Below, in pieces: positions 1 through 7,943 of a stretch of 64,000 bases of DNA (the stretch's first letter is position 1; each line of letters begins with the position of its first letter). Both the position numbers and the translations under genes were made by a program. This stretch comes from Sphingobacteriia bacterium. Its GTDB lineage: Bacteria > Bacteroidota > Bacteroidia > Chitinophagales > Chitinophagaceae. Under the pieces are notes generated by a model, which saw nothing but the letters and a program-made list of their open reading frames with translations, was not told where the DNA came from and ran no database searches. The DNA lies in assembly GCA_017304675.1 (NCBI GenBank), contig JAFKLS010000016.1, positions 496,001 to 560,000 on the forward strand, read 5' to 3'.

Positions 1-51
1 CCATAGAAAAGATTTTTATTAACTATCGTTTGTTAGTTTAACAAAATAAAT

Positions 52-83
52 AAAAAAACTGCATTATAATAATGCAGTTTTTT
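52..83 (-). terminator. Intrinsic terminator after fbaA
   Basis: The arms CTGCATTA and TAATGCAG form a short perfect hairpin flanked by an A-run on the left and a T-run on the right, so it can stop transcription in either direction. It lies 17 bases beyond the aldolase stop codon on the minus strand. Confidence 0.8.
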
Positions 84-99
84 ATTGGTGAACTATTTA

Positions 100-1167
100 T
101 TATGCATTTCTGTTAATACAATTCAAATCTTCGAAAGCCAGCTCTAATCTTTTACAGAAGTTTTCTTCTCCTTTGCGTAACCAAACCCTGGGGTCATAAT
201 ATTTTTTATTAGGTTTATCTGCACCTTCAGGATTACCTAACTGGCTTTGTAAATAACCTTCATTCTTTTTATAATTGTTGAGTATACCTTCCCAGAAGGC
301 CCATTGCAAGTCTGTATCTATATTCATTTTAATAGCACCATAACTTATGGCTTCTCTTATTTGGTGTTGAGGTGAGCCACTGCCGCCATGAAATACAAAG
401 TATACCGGTTTTTCTTTGGTATTGTATTCTTTTTGAATGTATTTCTGACTGTTATTTAAAATATCAGGACGCAATTGAACGTTACCGGGGCTATAAACAC
501 CATGAACGTTTCCAAAAGCTGCTGCAACAGTAAACAATTTGCCCACCTTGCTTAACTCGGTATATGCATATGCAACGTGCTGAGGCTGGGTATAGAGTTT
601 TTCATTTTCCACATCACTGTTATCAACACCATCTTCTTCACCGCCGGTAACACCCAGCTCAATTTCAATGCCCATTCCTAAAGGAACCATTCTCTTATAA
701 AACTCAACGGAAGTATGAATATTTTCTTCAATAGGTTCTTCAGACAGATCGAGCATATGCGAACTGAATAAAGGTTGCCCCTTTTCTTTATAAAATTTTT
801 CGCCTGCATCAATCAACCCGCTAACCCATGGTAACCATTTTTTAGCAGCATGGTCTGTATGTAAAACAACTGGTACGCCATATGCTTTGGCTACATTGTG
901 TATATGTAATGCACCCGATATACCGCCTAAAATATTTCCCTGCAACTGATCGTTGGGCATTCCTTTGCCTGCAATGAACTGTGCCCCTCCGTTAGAGAAT
1001 TGAATGATTACCGGAGAATTTACTTTAGCTGCAGTTTCTAACGTAGCATTAATGGTGTTGGTGCCAATGGTGTTTACAGCAGGTAAAGCAAACTGATTTT
1101 CTTTGGCATCGTTATACAATGCTTCCAATGCTTCTCCAAATAAAACTCCCGGTTGATATTTTTTCAT
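100..1167 (-). CDS. fbaA: Class II fructose-bisphosphate aldolase
   Basis: This 355-residue cytosolic enzyme cleaves fructose 1,6-bisphosphate to dihydroxyacetone phosphate and glyceraldehyde 3-phosphate in glycolysis, and runs the reverse step in gluconeogenesis. The length is the usual one for the FbaA subgroup of class II (zinc) aldolases. The zinc-site motif HTDHA sits at residues 103-107, and the phosphate-binding HGGSGSP and NIDTD segments are present in the C-terminal half. A TATATTCG box about 27-34 bases upstream on the minus strand resembles the Bacteroidota -7 element. The gene has its own terminator, so it is probably a single transcription unit. The family assignment is secure. 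Confidence 0.96.
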   Translation of the reverse strand: MKKYQPGVLFGEALEALYNDAKENQFALPAVNTIGTNTINATLETAAKVNSPVIIQFSNGGAQFIAGKGMPNDQLQGNILGGISGALHIHNVAKAYGVPVVLHTDHAAKKWLPWVSGLIDAGEKFYKEKGQPLFSSHMLDLSEEPIEENIHTSVEFYKRMVPLGMGIEIELGVTGGEEDGVDNSDVENEKLYTQPQHVAYAYTELSKVGKLFTVAAAFGNVHGVYSPGNVQLRPDILNNSQKYIQKEYNTKEKPVYFVFHGGSGSPQHQIREAISYGAIKMNIDTDLQWAFWEGILNNYKKNEGYLQSQLGNPEGADKPNKKYYDPRVWLRKGEENFCKRLELAFEDLNCINRNA

Positions 1168-1230
1168 GAGTGGCTATTTATTTTTAAGTTGAGCGAATAT
1201 ACAATGCTAATACACAAACGCTTGTTAGCT

Positions 1231-2028
1231 TTAATGAAACAGATGGGTTACCTGCTCTTGCAAACGTTTGAAATAATTTGCAGCGAATTGCAACCTGCTG
1301 CCATACCAACTGAACATTTCGCCATTTACCAGCATAAACTTTGTATGTGGTATTTGTAAAGATAGTTCGGCAATATGTTTTTCTGTGAAGGGATACGGCT
1401 CTGATGACAATAATACCAATTGCGGCTTTTTATCCTGTATCTGCTGAATAGTGATAGGAGGGTACCTCACTTCACCGGCAAAAACATTTCTGAAATGGCA
1501 CAACTCCAGCATATTATTAATGAATGTATCGCCTCCAACAGTCATATATGGTTCACGCCAAATGAGATATGCAATTGTAAACGGGTTAAAAACAGAAACA
1601 GCAAGTTGGGAGAATGCTCTTTCAATATCCTTTTTAATGGTGTAAGCTTCCCCTATTTTATTTGTTAAGGCACCAATGCATTCAATCATATGCAATGCAC
1701 TGGTTAGATTATGTACATCGCTGATCCAAACAGGATAATCTTTTTCAATCAATTCAATCTGTTCTTTTACATTCTCTTCTTTGTTGGCAAGAACCAGGTC
1801 AGGCTTTAAAGAATGAATGATATCTATATTAATGTTTTTTGTTCCGCCAACTCGCTGTTTGGTTGCAAACCATTTTTGCGGGTGAACACAAAACTTGGTG
1901 ATGCCAACTACTCTTTCGTTCAGCCCGAGATCAAACAATAATTCTGTTTGAGAAGGTACTAATGAAACAATTCTTTCGGGAAAAGAGTCTATTTCAATGT
2001 TTCTGCCGAGTTGGTCTGTGAAAACCAT
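1231..2028 (-). CDS. BtuF-like helical-backbone metal receptor protein
   Basis: This 265-residue protein has the helical-backbone binding fold of BtuF/FhuD-type ABC substrate-binding proteins. The opening DQLGRNIEI followed by PERIVSLVPSQTELLFDLGL is the classic N-terminal signature, and a PDLVLANKEEN segment follows near residue 80. It has no signal peptide or lipobox, which is odd for an ABC binding protein but is common for the short cobalamin-binding-like members in Bacteroidota. It starts 5 bases after the stop of the cysteine/cystathionine synthase gene on the same strand, so the two are probably co-transcribed. Ligand is unknown; a corrinoid or metal chelate is an inference from the family. 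Confidence 0.8.
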   Translation of the reverse strand: MVFTDQLGRNIEIDSFPERIVSLVPSQTELLFDLGLNERVVGITKFCVHPQKWFATKQRVGGTKNINIDIIHSLKPDLVLANKEENVKEQIELIEKDYPVWISDVHNLTSALHMIECIGALTNKIGEAYTIKKDIERAFSQLAVSVFNPFTIAYLIWREPYMTVGGDTFINNMLELCHFRNVFAGEVRYPPITIQQIQDKKPQLVLLSSEPYPFTEKHIAELSLQIPHTKFMLVNGEMFSWYGSRLQFAANYFKRLQEQVTHLFH

Positions 2029-2033
2029 TTTGC

Positions 2034-3392
2034 TTATTTTGCTAAGCTTTGAATGATATCGTATTTGGTAACGATCTGGTAATCTCCTTTTTCGTCTTTA
2101 GCCAATACTGCGCCATTTTCTTTGGTAATTAATTGCCCCAGTTTTTCAACAGCCGTATTGTATTCTACAACGGGGAACGGCTTTTCCATAACGCTTTCCA
2201 CAGATTGGTGTTTTATTTCCGGATTGCTGAAAATTTTTTGAAATAACCCGCTTTCACTAACAGACCCGCTTAAAAGGTTGTTTTTAAAAACAGGGATATG
2301 CTCTATATCGTATTTCTTCATTAATTCTACTGCTTCTGCTACGGTTTGTGTTGGAGATACCGTTACAAGTTTGGTTTTTGCTCTTCCGTTTACGATATCT
2401 TTAAAAGATTTCACATCCAGGAAACCTCTTTCCATCATCCATTGATCATTATATATTTTGGCAACATAACGGCTTCCATGATCGTGAAAAATACATACTA
2501 CCAGATCGTTTTCTTTAAGATTGCTTCTTAATTGCATTAAACCCTGTAAACAGCTTCCTGCACTGTAACCGCAAAACAAGCCTTCTTCTTTAGCAAGCTT
2601 CCTGGCCATTACTGCGCCATCTTTGTCTGTTACCTGTTCAAAATGATCAATTACACGCATATCATAATTCTGTGGCACGAAATCTTCTCCAAAACCTTCA
2701 CTGATGTAGGGGTGCACTTCGTTCATGTCTGTTTCACCTGTTCTAAAATATTTGGTTAATAAACTGCCATATACATCTATTGCCCATATTTGAATGTTAG
2801 GATTCTGCTCTTTCAGGTACATGGCTGTGCCGGTAACAGTGCCGCCGGTACCTGCAGTGCATACGAGATGTGTAATTTTACCATCTGTTTGTTTCCATAT
2901 TTCAGGGCCGGTGCTTTCATAATGTGCCAGCCTGTTGGCAAGATTATCGTATTGATTAAAATGATACGAATTAGGTATTTCTGTAGCCAACCTTTTAGCA
3001 ACGCTATAATAACTCTGCGGATCTTCGGGCAATACGTTTGTTGGGCAAACAATTACTTCTGCTCCTACAGCTTTTAAAATATCTGCCTTTTCTTTCGATT
3101 GTTTATCGGTAGTAACAAATATGCATTTATAACCTTTAACACATGCTGCCAAGGCAAGCCCCATACCTGTATTACCACTTGTACATTCTATGATAGTTCC
3201 TCCCGGCTTTAATTTACCTTCCTGTTCGGCCACTTCTACCATCTTTAAAGCCATCCTGTCTTTAATAGAATTACCGGGATTGAAATAATCAACTTTTGCA
3301 AGCACCTGACACGGAAAATCTTTGGTGATCTTGTTTAGCTTTATTAAAGGGGTATTACCAATTGTTTCCAGAATGTTATTCTTAATATCCAT
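2034..3392 (-). CDS. PLP-dependent cysteine synthase / cystathionine beta-synthase with CBS pair
   Basis: The 452-residue enzyme belongs to fold-type II PLP enzymes that condense serine or O-acetylserine with a thiol (homocysteine or sulfide). From the chosen ATG, the PLP lysine is K44 in NSIKDR, the substrate loop TSGNTG is at 71-76, and the glycine-rich phosphate loop GTGGTVTG is at 181-188. Two CBS repeats occupy about residues 330-450, as in cystathionine beta-synthases, where they bind adenosyl ligands and regulate activity. An in-frame start at 3485 exists, but a TACATTTG promoter box lies between it and the ATG at 3392, and the catalytic domain begins right at the latter. Whether it acts as CysK or CBS cannot be decided from sequence alone. 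Confidence 0.92.
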   Translation of the reverse strand: MDIKNNILETIGNTPLIKLNKITKDFPCQVLAKVDYFNPGNSIKDRMALKMVEVAEQEGKLKPGGTIIECTSGNTGMGLALAACVKGYKCIFVTTDKQSKEKADILKAVGAEVIVCPTNVLPEDPQSYYSVAKRLATEIPNSYHFNQYDNLANRLAHYESTGPEIWKQTDGKITHLVCTAGTGGTVTGTAMYLKEQNPNIQIWAIDVYGSLLTKYFRTGETDMNEVHPYISEGFGEDFVPQNYDMRVIDHFEQVTDKDGAVMARKLAKEEGLFCGYSAGSCLQGLMQLRSNLKENDLVVCIFHDHGSRYVAKIYNDQWMMERGFLDVKSFKDIVNGRAKTKLVTVSPTQTVAEAVELMKKYDIEHIPVFKNNLLSGSVSESGLFQKIFSNPEIKHQSVESVMEKPFPVVEYNTAVEKLGQLITKENGAVLAKDEKGDYQIVTKYDIIQSLAK

Positions 3393-3408
3393 AAATCGCA
3401 GATTTGTG

Positions 3409-3416
3409 CAAATGTA
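3409..3416 (-). promoter_or_regulatory. -7 promoter box of the CBS/CysK gene
   Basis: Read on the minus strand this is TACATTTG, a match to the Bacteroidota -7 consensus TAnnTTTG, 17-24 bases before the ATG at 3392. It supports that start over the more upstream in-frame ATG. I see no convincing -33 TTG at standard spacing. Confidence 0.5.
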
Positions 3417-3588
3417 AGAGAATGCTAACACTTGTTTGTATGAGGGATCTTTATTGTGAATGCCTTCTTTTTTCTCCTTTAACATACCCTTAGTAAACGT
3501 TTTTCATTTTAGCAGCATCTATTACAACATTGACAACATTTTTGATTTTTACAGCTTATGCAATAATGCTACTTAAAACTATTTTAAT

Positions 3589-4467
3589 ATGAAAAAACAA
3601 CAATTAAAACGTAGCATCGTTGTATCCTCATTTTTTGTGTGCCTGGCAATTATTGCCTGTAATAAAAGTGGCTCATTGGAAACAGCTACAACCGGAACGC
3701 AAAACGTTTCTTTATCCTTAACAGACGGGCCGGGCCTGTATGATAGTGTATTTATTGAAATAAAAGATGTGAAAGTGTTATTAGACACTTCTTCCAATAC
3801 AAGGAAGAATGATAATTGCGATTACGACAGGATGGGAGATTTTGCACATCATAAACCGGATTCTTCCTTTATATGGCAGGATCTTAATGTTGCCGCAGGT
3901 GTATACAACCTGTTAAGTTTAAGAAATGGTGTAGATACTGTGTTGGCATCGGGTACAATAAAAGCCGGCAGCATCCGGCTAATAAGAATAGATTTAGGAG
4001 CCAATAATTATTTTGTAAAGGATAGTGTAAAATATCCGTTAAACATTCCACCAAATGCGCCTTCGTATATCTTGGTTAAACTAATGGGTAATGAGTTTGG
4101 GCGATTCGGCTCAACCAGCCGCTTGTGGTTAGATTTCGATATTCAGCGGTCTATTGTACAATTAAGAGATTATAAATTTTATTTAACTCCTTATATCAGA
4201 GCTTTCCTTGTTACACAAACAGGAACAGTAACAGGAACAATAACTCCTAAAGATGCCTTACCGGCAATTATTTCGGTGTACAGCAACACAGATACATTAT
4301 ATGCCATTACCAATAGAGACGGGTTCTTTAAAATAAGGGGTTTAAAAGATGGCAATTATACAATATTCGTTAACCCGTCTAACGGTTATAAAACAGCAAC
4401 ACTTTCCAATCAGGCTATTATTAATGCCAGTACAGACAATGTTGGAACAATAACATTAAAAAAATAA
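3589..4467 (+). CDS. DUF4382 lipoprotein with C-terminal carboxypeptidase-like repeat domain
   Basis: This 292-residue protein has a lipoprotein signal ending in IIAC, with C24 as the acylated cysteine. Residues about 38-200 match the DUF4382 pattern, starting with VSLSLTDGPGLYDSVFIEIKD; this family is frequent in Bacteroidota envelope proteins and has no known function. From about residue 215 a GTVTGTITPKDALPAIISVY...NRDGFFKIRGLKDGNYTI segment looks like a carboxypeptidase regulatory-like beta-sandwich. It is divergent from the CBS gene and followed by a strong terminator, so it is monocistronic. It is probably anchored in the outer or inner membrane facing the periplasm or surface. Confidence 0.85.
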   Translation: MKKQQLKRSIVVSSFFVCLAIIACNKSGSLETATTGTQNVSLSLTDGPGLYDSVFIEIKDVKVLLDTSSNTRKNDNCDYDRMGDFAHHKPDSSFIWQDLNVAAGVYNLLSLRNGVDTVLASGTIKAGSIRLIRIDLGANNYFVKDSVKYPLNIPPNAPSYILVKLMGNEFGRFGSTSRLWLDFDIQRSIVQLRDYKFYLTPYIRAFLVTQTGTVTGTITPKDALPAIISVYSNTDTLYAITNRDGFFKIRGLKDGNYTIFVNPSNGYKTATLSNQAIINASTDNVGTITLKK

Positions 4468-4497
4468 AAATAGTGTTTTGGGTTTAAGGTTGAAGGT

Positions 4498-4534
4498 AAA
4501 AGAGAGGCAGTGGGGTCTGCCTCTCTTTGTTTAT
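4498..4534 (+). terminator. Intrinsic terminator after the DUF4382 gene
   Basis: A 12-base stem (AAAGAGAGGCAG / CTGCCTCTCTTT) with a 6-base loop is followed by a T-rich stretch. It lies between two convergent genes and may serve both strands. Confidence 0.85.
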
Positions 4535-4621
4535 TACATGAAAATGATATTAATTATATTGAATAAAGACTGCAAGGAATATCTTCTTTATTTTAATAAT
4601 CAACAGGGCTGCAGTAATTAA

Positions 4622-5905
4622 TTATTCTTTGATTAACCGGTAAATTAAAATGGCTGCCCTTTGTATGAGGTAAGGAAACTCTTTTAGATGAATGGTTTCT
4701 CCCGGTGCATGTGCACCGCTGCCAGATGCACCTAATCCATCCAGGCAATCTACATACTTTGCAACATAAGAAATATCGCCGGCACCTCTGCTTCCCGGAT
4801 CACCGGCCTTTGTTTCACCAATACCCATGTCTTTTGTTACTTTATCCAACACATTTACCAGCTTGTTGTTGCCCGCTGTTGGCTCCATTGCGGGAATGCC
4901 ATCGGAAAAAGTAATTATTGCATTGGTATTTTTTAAATGCCTGTCAACAATTGCTTTCATTTTATCCCTTGCGTCCCTTTTTTGTTTATCAGTTAAAAAG
5001 CGAAGATCACCTGTAACATAGCAGGCAGGGGCAACGATATTTGTTTTACCAATGGCTTGCCCGGTTGCTTTTTCTTCATTATACATCACTTCAGATCCGC
5101 CAACAATTAAACCGGGATTGAAAGTGAGGTACTGTTCATTGCTTAACTGTTCTCTAAACTCGTTTAAAATTCTTGCTGTTTCATATATTGCTCCATAACC
5201 ACCTTTAAAAACACCGCTTGAATGAAATGTGGTACCTGTTACAGATAATTTCCAACTGCTTGCACCTCTGCGGGCTGTGGCAACTGTGTGTAAGCCCTGT
5301 GCCCCTTCAAAACCCAGAGCAATATCACACTGCTTTGCTCTTTCTATAAAATCTCTTCGGCTTACACTTGCCGGCTTGCCTGCACTTTCTTCATCTCCTG
5401 TAAAATAAACGGTAATGTTGGCATCATCCAGCAAATGCATGCTATTCAAAGCTTGCAAGGCCATGATCACAATCACATCACCTCCTTTCATGTCATTTGC
5501 ACCTTGCCCCGTTGCGGTAGAATCGTTTAAAAGTGTCCATGGGTTGGCGGGCATATCCGGTTCAAACACCGTATCTAAATGGCCTATTAAAAAGAGTTTC
5601 TTTCCTTTATTGCCTTTGTGTATTGCCACAAGATGCCCTGCACGTTTTAGCGAATCGGGTAAGGCAATCCATTCTGTTTGCATACCTGCTTTTTGTAATT
5701 CTCTTGAAAATACTTCACCTGTTTTTACAACACCTACTTTATTCAATGTTCCGCTGTTGATGTTAACAGCCTCTTTGAGCATGGCTGTGGCATTGTTGAA
5801 ATGATCATTTAAATAAGCTATAATTTTTTTCTCAGTATCTGATAGCTGAGACATTGCATTTAGTGAAAATAATAAAGCAAGGAGCAGTATGAGTGGTTTT
5901 GTCAT
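4622..5905 (-). CDS. Secreted M20 family zinc peptidase (glutamate carboxypeptidase-like)
   Basis: The 427-residue protein starts with a Sec signal peptide ending near NAMSQ (about residue 20). The metal ligands of M20 peptidases are visible: H109 and D111 in LIGHLDTVF, D138 in GANDMKGG, and E172/E173 in TGDEESAGK, with a late HAPGE motif near the C-terminus. The dimerization insert lies between. The family hydrolyses C-terminal residues or acyl-amino acids; the CPG2/carboxypeptidase G2 subgroup is the closest by motif. It probably works in the periplasm. It is separated from the upstream pnp gene by a terminator, so it likely has its own promoter. Confidence 0.88.
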   Translation of the reverse strand: MTKPLILLLALLFSLNAMSQLSDTEKKIIAYLNDHFNNATAMLKEAVNINSGTLNKVGVVKTGEVFSRELQKAGMQTEWIALPDSLKRAGHLVAIHKGNKGKKLFLIGHLDTVFEPDMPANPWTLLNDSTATGQGANDMKGGDVIVIMALQALNSMHLLDDANITVYFTGDEESAGKPASVSRRDFIERAKQCDIALGFEGAQGLHTVATARRGASSWKLSVTGTTFHSSGVFKGGYGAIYETARILNEFREQLSNEQYLTFNPGLIVGGSEVMYNEEKATGQAIGKTNIVAPACYVTGDLRFLTDKQKRDARDKMKAIVDRHLKNTNAIITFSDGIPAMEPTAGNNKLVNVLDKVTKDMGIGETKAGDPGSRGAGDISYVAKYVDCLDGLGASGSGAHAPGETIHLKEFPYLIQRAAILIYRLIKE

Positions 5906-5928
5906 GATGCAGTTTTGTAAAAATGAAA

Positions 5929-5957
5929 TAAAAAAGCCTTAGACTAGCTAAGGCTGA
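5929..5957 (-). terminator. Intrinsic terminator after purine nucleoside phosphorylase
   Basis: The arms AGCCTTAG and CTAAGGCT make a hairpin which on the minus strand is followed by a run of six T. It sits between the stop of the phosphorylase and the start of the M20 peptidase. Confidence 0.8.
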
Positions 5958-5972
5958 AAGTAAAATTTATTT

Positions 5973-6794
5973 TTATAATTGTTTTACCAATTCTGTGAAC
6001 AATGTTGTAAGCTTTGGTTCTGCTTCTTTTGCAGCTTGTAAAACTTCTTCGTGCGTAATTACATTATTATCTTCTCTTATACCGAGGTCGGTTACAACAC
6101 TCACAGCAAACACTTTTAATCCGCAATGAACGGCTGCAATAGTTTCTTGTACGGTGCTCATTCCCACCACATCGCTGCCCACTGTTTTAATAAGCCTGTA
6201 CTCTGCATGTGTTTCAAATGTAGGGCCGGTTACAGCCGTATACACACCTTCGTGTACATGTATGTTCTTAGAAGAAGCAATGGCTTTAGCTTTGGCAATA
6301 AGGGCCAGGCTGTATGGTTCGCTCATATCCGGAAAACGAGTGCCCAGCGCCTCTTCATTTCTGCCCAATAAAGGGTTGGTGGTAAAGAAGCTGATGTGGT
6401 CTTTCAATATCATTAAATCACCCACTTTATAAGCAGGGTTTACAGCACCGGCTGCATTAGATAAAAGCAGGTTTTCAACCCCTAGCATTTTCATTACCCT
6501 TACCGGATAAACAACCTGCTGGGCGGAGTAACCTTCATAAAAATGAAAGCGTCCGCTCATTACCACCACTTTTACACCACCCAGTTCACCAAATATCAAC
6601 TTACCGCCATGCCCTTTTACGGTACTAACAGGAAAGTGAGGAATATCTGTGTAAGCAATACTTTCTTCTGCTTTAATAACTTCTGCAAGATTGCCTAAAC
6701 CACTGCCTAATACAATACCTGTTTTAGCCTGTACCTGTACACGGCTTTTAATGTAAGCAACCGTTTCATTCAATTGTGTTAAAAGTTCACTCAT
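5973..6794 (-). CDS. Purine-nucleoside phosphorylase (trimeric PNP II type)
   Basis: This 273-residue cytosolic enzyme phosphorolyses purine nucleosides to the free base and (deoxy)ribose 1-phosphate for purine salvage. The phosphate-binding GSGLGNLAE is at residues 30-38, with a VSGRFHFYEGY motif, the purine-site NAAGAVNP, and GPTFETHAEYR followed by VVGMSTVQE, all diagnostic of the mammalian-like/PunA trimeric family. Length is normal. A TATATTTG box with an upstream TTG at 18 bases spacing precedes it on the minus strand. It is followed by a terminator and so is probably monocistronic. Confidence 0.95.
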   Translation of the reverse strand: MSELLTQLNETVAYIKSRVQVQAKTGIVLGSGLGNLAEVIKAEESIAYTDIPHFPVSTVKGHGGKLIFGELGGVKVVVMSGRFHFYEGYSAQQVVYPVRVMKMLGVENLLLSNAAGAVNPAYKVGDLMILKDHISFFTTNPLLGRNEEALGTRFPDMSEPYSLALIAKAKAIASSKNIHVHEGVYTAVTGPTFETHAEYRLIKTVGSDVVGMSTVQETIAAVHCGLKVFAVSVVTDLGIREDNNVITHEEVLQAAKEAEPKLTTLFTELVKQL

Positions 6795-6811
6795 ATACTA
6801 TGGTTAAAGGG

Positions 6812-6819
6812 CAAATATA
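6812..6819 (-). promoter_or_regulatory. -7 promoter box of purine-nucleoside phosphorylase gene
   Basis: The minus strand reads TATATTTG, a full match to TAnnTTTG, and a TTG lies 18 bases upstream, inside the 17-23 base spacing described for Flavobacterium and Bacteroides promoters. Confidence 0.6.
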
Positions 6820-7230
6820 ATATGCAATAGATGCAAACAATGTTTTGTGTATAAGTAGTTCCCCCTGATTTAAGGGATTGCCCAACACCAGGCTATAAAA
6901 GAAATTTGTGTTGTGGCAATAGCTATTGAAGAGTAGGTGTAAAAAGATCTTTTAAATAGTGTTGAAAAATTTCCCCCTGATTTAAGGGATTGCTGAAAAA
7001 AGCGGTTGGTTGCAATTTTACATTGTTGTTAAGAGCAAATATCCAATATCAAAAAATCTATATCCGGTTTTAAAATCCAATATCCGAAGAACCAAAAATC
7101 CAATAAAACCAAGCCAATATCCTAAACCCTGTTTTTAAAACAATATCCTATCAAAGTCGGTTTGTAAAAATCCAACATTCTGTGAAACGCACCCCCACGT
7201 GGGAAGCTGTTTAAAATCCAATGTTGATTC
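6820..7230. repeat. Non-coding intergenic region with 23-bp direct repeats and a degenerate ATCCAATAT array
   Basis: No gene is visible in this stretch. It contains two identical 23-base copies of a sequence with core CCCCCTGATTTAAGGGATTG at 6859-6881 and 6971-6993, 112 bases apart. From about 7038 to 7220 there are six or seven degenerate copies of (A)ATCCAATAT(CC) at irregular 20-45 base spacing. A perfect 10-base palindrome CCCACGTGGG lies at 7194-7203. The region sits between a purine phosphorylase gene and a response-regulator operon, so regulatory sites for either are possible. Confidence 0.75.
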
Positions 7231-7263
7231 AGGAAGGGGTACACAGACTCCTTCCTTTTTTTA
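7231..7263 (+). terminator. Terminator-like hairpin just upstream of the response regulator
   Basis: AGGAAGG and CCTTCCT arms with a roughly 12-base loop are followed by seven or more T. It lies only about 30 bases before the response-regulator ATG and downstream of 400 bases without a gene, so it may end a small RNA or act as an attenuator. Confidence 0.6.
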
Positions 7264-7292
7264 CAAATAGTACAATACCTTTAAAAATAAAA

Positions 7293-7934
7293 ATGATTAC
7301 CGTAGGATTAATTGAAGACGACCCAAAACTGCGTAGCAATTTTGAAGCTTTTTTCAGGCTTGATAAGAGTATAGAATTGCTTTTTTCCTATTCCAGTATA
7401 GAACAATTCCTTTCTAATAAAGACTCTCTGAAAGAAGAGCCTTTTATTGTTTTTCTGGATATAGGGCTTCCCGGTATATCGGGTGTAGAAGGGGTTGCCA
7501 TTATTAACAAAAAATTCAGCGATACCCATTTGGTTATTTTAAGTGGTAATACTGATGAAGAAATTATCTGGCAGGCAATTTCAAAAGGGGCTAACGGTTA
7601 TTTGCTAAAACCGGTAACACTTGAAGAAATTAAAAAGCAAATAGAAATAGTGAAGAATGGCGGGGCTTTAATTTCTCCTGAAATAGCACAAATACTTATA
7701 GGAAGAGTAAATAACATAGGCCAAAAAAAGAAATCTGTTGTCAGTGATAAGTTAACGGCAAGGGAAAATGAAGTGATTGAACAACTGGTAAACGGGTTCA
7801 CGTATAAAGAAATAGCCAATGTTTTGGGTATTTCTGTTTCAACGGTGAATGATCACTTAAAAAATATTTATAGCAAACTGGGAGTAAACTCCAAGGCTGA
7901 ATTGATTAGTAAAATTTTATCTGAACGAAATTAG
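7293..7934 (+). CDS. NarL/LuxR-type response regulator
   Basis: This 213-residue two-component regulator has a receiver domain (residues 1-120) with acidic pocket E8/D9/D10, phospho-acceptor D56 in FLDIGLP and conserved K106 in LLKPVT, followed by a LuxR-type helix-turn-helix at about 153-210 (LTARENEVIEQL...SVSTVNDHLKNIYSKL). The reading frame is open upstream to 7221, but a terminator-like hairpin falls there and the receiver starts exactly at MITVGLIEDD, so the ATG at 7293 is chosen. It lies 9 bases before a PAS histidine kinase gene, which is its likely partner. Two 23-base repeats upstream are candidate autoregulatory sites (inference). Confidence 0.92.
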   Translation: MITVGLIEDDPKLRSNFEAFFRLDKSIELLFSYSSIEQFLSNKDSLKEEPFIVFLDIGLPGISGVEGVAIINKKFSDTHLVILSGNTDEEIIWQAISKGANGYLLKPVTLEEIKKQIEIVKNGGALISPEIAQILIGRVNNIGQKKKSVVSDKLTARENEVIEQLVNGFTYKEIANVLGISVSTVNDHLKNIYSKLGVNSKAELISKILSERN

Positions 7935-7943
7935 TGCAGTTGA

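Noticed and set aside
7030..7220. CRISPR array made of the ATCCAATAT repeats
   Set aside because: The units are short, degenerate and irregularly spaced, and no cas gene is present.
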